NCBI GenBank assembly: GCA_028698975.1 | Contig: JAQVVK010000091.1 | Span: 1-8,551 of the forward strand | Length of the DNA stretch: 8,551 bases | Origin: Victivallaceae bacterium | Lineage (GTDB): Bacteria; Verrucomicrobiota; Lentisphaeria; Victivallales; Victivallaceae | Reading direction: 5' to 3' | Shown: one piece after another, positions 7,622-8,551 of the stretch | How positions within the stretch are numbered: the first letter of the stretch is position 1 | How the letters are laid out: the number at the start of each line of letters is the position of its first letter | Position numbers and translations under genes: made by a program | Notes under the pieces: model-generated | What the model saw: the letters and a program-made list of their open reading frames with translations, nothing else | What the model was told of the DNA's origin: nothing | Databases searched by the model: none

Positions 7622-7960
7622 TTGGATGAAAGCAAGCAAAAACAATTCGAAACAATATCAATCGACCTTTTGAATAATACGGCGTTTTTTGCATCCAATC
7701 TGGGTGTCATGGCTGCGGTCACCTGGTATGATGACCGGATAGAGTTATCCGCTCCGCAAAAAGAAAAAGCGGTCTTGTTTATGGATTTAGCCAAAACATG
7801 GAGCGGGTTTATCGGGTATGATACCGGCACGATGCGGTTAAAAAGGACCTGCGGTTATTTCCTGAACATCTTTCCCGTCTATCAGGTGTTTGAAGCGCAG
7901 CCGTTTCCGCAGGGCAAAAAAAGGTTCAAGGCCGACCCTTCCAGACGCTTAGAGGAGTAA
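7622..7960 (+). CDS. Unrecognised 112-aa reading frame, TTG start, possibly 5'-truncated
   Basis: I do not recognise this protein. The frame is open from 7595 (TAG at 7592-7594) to TAA at 7958. The first usable start is TTG at 7622, with ATG at 7710 as the next, giving about 83 aa. No Shine-Dalgarno sequence precedes either. The composition is protein-like, with hydrophobic stretches (TAFFASNLGVMAAVTWY, GYFLNIFPVYQVF) and a basic, charged C-terminus (QGKKRFKADPSRRLEE). No cysteine motif, signal peptide or helix-turn-helix is evident. Base composition is more AT-rich than in the operon. A strong Shine-Dalgarno for a following ATG sits in its last codons, as in bicistronic genes, which argues mildly that it is or was coding. 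An 84-codon frame on the other strand (7576-7830) looks less convincing. Confidence 0.4.
   Translation: MDESKQKQFETISIDLLNNTAFFASNLGVMAAVTWYDDRIELSAPQKEKAVLFMDLAKTWSGFIGYDTGTMRLKRTCGYFLNIFPVYQVFEAQPFPQGKKRFKADPSRRLEE
7951..7957 (+). promoter_or_regulatory. Strong Shine-Dalgarno before the ATG at 7963
   Basis: AGAGGAG ends 5 nt before ATG at 7963 and overlaps the end of the preceding 112-codon frame. It is one of the best ribosome binding sites in the window, yet the ORF it serves is only 20 codons long. Confidence 0.5.
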
Positions 7961-7962
7961 TT

Positions 7963-8025
7963 ATGAAGAAGAGAAATTGCGTATTGTGTCTGAACGAATA
8001 CAGCCTTGAACAAATCTTACTATAA
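7963..8025 (+). CDS. 20-codon ORF with strong ribosome binding site; small peptide or gene remnant
   Basis: The ORF begins MKKRNCVLCLNEY and stops at TAA (8023-8025). It has a CxxC pair (residues 6 and 9). The start lies 2 nt after the stop of the preceding frame, an arrangement typical of translationally coupled genes. A shift into the next frame after the codon for Leu15 would continue as LNKSYYKRCNRDFK to a stop near 8050, adding a third cysteine. It may therefore be the start of a decayed gene. It could also be a leader peptide or chance. No family is recognised. Confidence 0.25.
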   Translation: MKKRNCVLCLNEYSLEQILL

Positions 8026-8148
8026 ACGATGTAACCGCGATTTCAAATAGTTTTTGGGCTTTTTTTGAAAAAACACGGATATTTAAGCTCAAATTCAAAA
8101 TTGTTATGGAGTAAAGGCGATCTTTATTGACGGATTGCAAGATTTTTT

Positions 8149-8177
8149 TTGCTTTTTCTCCGTATACGTGGTATATT
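8149..8177 (+). promoter_or_regulatory. Candidate sigma70-type promoter 1
   Basis: TTGCTT (8149-8154) is separated by exactly 17 bp from TATATT (8172-8177), which matches the -10 consensus at five of six positions. The -35 matches at three of six. A palindrome CGTATACG (8161-8168) lies in the spacer. Transcription would start near 8184 and read toward the palindromes and the right-edge gene. Confidence 0.4.
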
Positions 8178-8205
8178 ACTGCATCCTTATAAATAGTCGG
8201 TTATG

Positions 8206-8220
8206 CAAAACCCTGTTTTG
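8206..8220. repeat. Short inverted repeat, 6-3-6
   Basis: CAAAAC and GTTTTG flank a CCT spacer. The stem is AT-rich and too weak for a terminator. It lies just downstream of candidate promoter 1. A dyad of this size is not rare by chance in a region of this length. Confidence 0.3.
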
Positions 8221-8246
8221 AGAGGGATTTTAGGAAACAAAAGCGA

Positions 8247-8264
8247 CGTGTACAAGTGTACACG
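8247..8264. promoter_or_regulatory. 18-bp perfect palindrome, operator-like (copy 1)
   Basis: CGTGTACA-AG-TGTACACG is a perfect dyad with 8-bp arms and a 2-bp spacer. The size and two-fold symmetry are those of a site bound by a dimeric repressor of the LacI or GntR type; the regulator itself is not in the window. A related dyad with the same geometry lies at 8445-8462. As RNA it could also form a hairpin with a small loop. Confidence 0.5.
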
Positions 8265-8329
8265 AGTTTGCCGTTGACGCCAAAGACGCTCAAAAGAGGG
8301 TGTTAGTCGCACAAAATTGAATACTTAAA

Positions 8330-8359
8330 TTGCAAGTTTTTGAATAAAACATTTATATT
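8330..8359 (+). promoter_or_regulatory. Candidate sigma70-type promoter 2
   Basis: TTGCAA (8330-8335) and TATATT (8354-8359) are separated by 18 bp, matching the consensus at four and five of six positions. Transcription would start near 8366, within the dyad 8362-8376, and read toward the putative gene at the right edge. Confidence 0.42.
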
Positions 8360-8361
8360 TT

Positions 8362-8376
8362 CCGGCAGGTTGCCGG
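8362..8376. repeat. GC-rich inverted repeat, 6-3-6
   Basis: CCGGCA and TGCCGG flank a GGT spacer. The pairing can extend through a T-G wobble and three T-A pairs outward (8358-8380). No T-run follows on either strand, so it is not a standard terminator. It sits at the predicted start site of candidate promoter 2, so it could be a protein site or a 5'-end RNA hairpin. Confidence 0.4.
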
Positions 8377-8444
8377 GAAAAGAACAAAACGAAAAGGACG
8401 GGGTTACAGTCGCTTTTTTATTTATATATAGTTAACTTCAGCCT

Positions 8445-8462
8445 CGCGTACTCAAGTACGCG
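8445..8462. promoter_or_regulatory. 18-bp perfect palindrome, operator-like (copy 2)
   Basis: CGCGTACT-CA-AGTACGCG has the same 8-2-8 geometry as 8247-8264. The arms share six of eight bases, and both differences are matched symmetrically in the opposite arm. It lies just downstream of a TATATA-like element (8425-8430) and about 60-75 bp before the possible starts at 8521 and 8536, a usual place for an operator. As RNA it could form a 7-bp stem with a TCAA tetraloop. Confidence 0.5.
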
Positions 8463-8520
8463 CCGGACTTGTTGCCTCATCTAAATAGAAAAATCGACTT
8501 TTACATAACCGGTTAAATAC

Positions 8521-8551
8521 ATGGGGCCATTAGCAATGAAGACTTTCGAAG
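8521..8551 (+). CDS. Possible start of a gene running off the right edge
   Basis: Two in-frame ATGs (8521 and 8536) open a frame that stays open to the end of the window, reading MGPLAMKTFE. The frame is closed upstream by TAA at 8506-8508. The second start is preceded by GGGG at 8523-8526, a weak Shine-Dalgarno. The main support is its position after a promoter- and operator-like region. Ten codons are too few to name a product. Confidence 0.3.
   Translation, partial: MGPLAMKTFE

Larger units (their letters stand above)
8026..8520. other. AT-rich intergenic region with promoter-like elements and dyads
   Basis: No convincing protein-coding frame is seen on either strand across these roughly 500 bases. 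The sequence is clearly richer in A and T than the rest of the window (for example 15 G+C in the 60 bases 8041-8100). It holds two promoter-like hexamer pairs, two related 18-bp palindromes, two 6-3-6 dyads and a 10-bp palindrome TAACCGGTTA (8506-8515). No tRNA, rRNA, CRISPR array or riboswitch that I know is recognisable. A small RNA from either promoter is possible but unproven. Confidence 0.6.

Noticed and set aside
7576..7830. 84-codon minus-strand frame overlapping the 112-codon plus-strand frame
   Set aside because: No ribosome site and a less protein-like composition than the plus-strand frame; it also overlaps the minus-strand glycosidase-like gene in another frame.
8060..8073. T7-G-A6 dyad as a terminator
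   Set aside because: It is a purely A/T stem with a one-base loop and no following T-run, so it is better read as an A/T tract.
8206..8229. Terminator formed by CCCT and AGGG with following Ts
   Set aside because: Only four GC-rich pairs with a large loop and four Ts; too weak to call.
8026..8551. CRISPR array, tRNA or known riboswitch in the AT-rich region
   Set aside because: No evenly spaced direct repeats, no cloverleaf with a TTCGA-type arm, and no recognisable aptamer core were found by eye.

Overview
The window reads as chromosomal DNA from a Gram-negative anaerobe. It carries lipid A aminoarabinose genes, which imply an outer membrane, next to a ferredoxin- and NAD(P)H-linked flavoprotein/iron-sulfur complex typical of fermentative or acetogenic metabolism. 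The minus-strand gene resembles C-terminal parts of glycoside-hydrolase-like proteins that are common in Lentisphaerota/PVC genomes. That taxon is only a guess; no marker gene is present.

Layout. (1) Positions 1-2447: a 5'-truncated arnA followed by arnD, in the order known from enterobacterial arn operons. (2) Positions 2453-6653: three tightly packed genes (5-nt gap, ATGA overlap, 5-nt gap) for a NuoE/HydC-like [2Fe-2S] protein, a NuoF/HydB-like FMN/Fe-S protein, and a large fusion of a NuoG-type [2Fe-2S] domain, an NfnB/GltD-like flavoprotein and C-terminal [4Fe-4S] domains. No hydrogenase H-cluster subunit is present. This best fits a Sporomusa-type (Stn) electron-bifurcating transhydrogenase, which couples NADH, NADPH and ferredoxin. 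Only 5 nt separate arnD from the first redox gene, so all five genes are probably one transcription unit, ending at a strong rho-independent terminator (6666-6698). (3) Positions 6708-7619, minus strand: a protein of two beta-sandwich-like parts, resembling the C-terminal end of a glycosidase and probably missing its 5' part. (4) Positions 7622-8025: an unrecognised 112-codon reading frame and a 20-codon ORF with a strong Shine-Dalgarno, possibly gene remnants. (5) Positions 8026-8520: AT-rich non-coding DNA with two candidate sigma70-like promoters and several perfect dyads, including two related 18-bp palindromes 198 bp apart. A possible gene start lies at the right edge.

How the genes work together. 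ArnA and ArnD supply the oxidative/formylation and deformylation steps that make undecaprenyl-phosphate aminoarabinose for lipid A. The redox complex would balance NADH, NADPH and ferredoxin. A functional link between the two sets is not shown by the sequence beyond probable co-transcription. The most unusual items are the composite third redox subunit, its linkage to arn genes, the paired palindromes near the right end, and an apparent rearrangement junction near 7600-7625.
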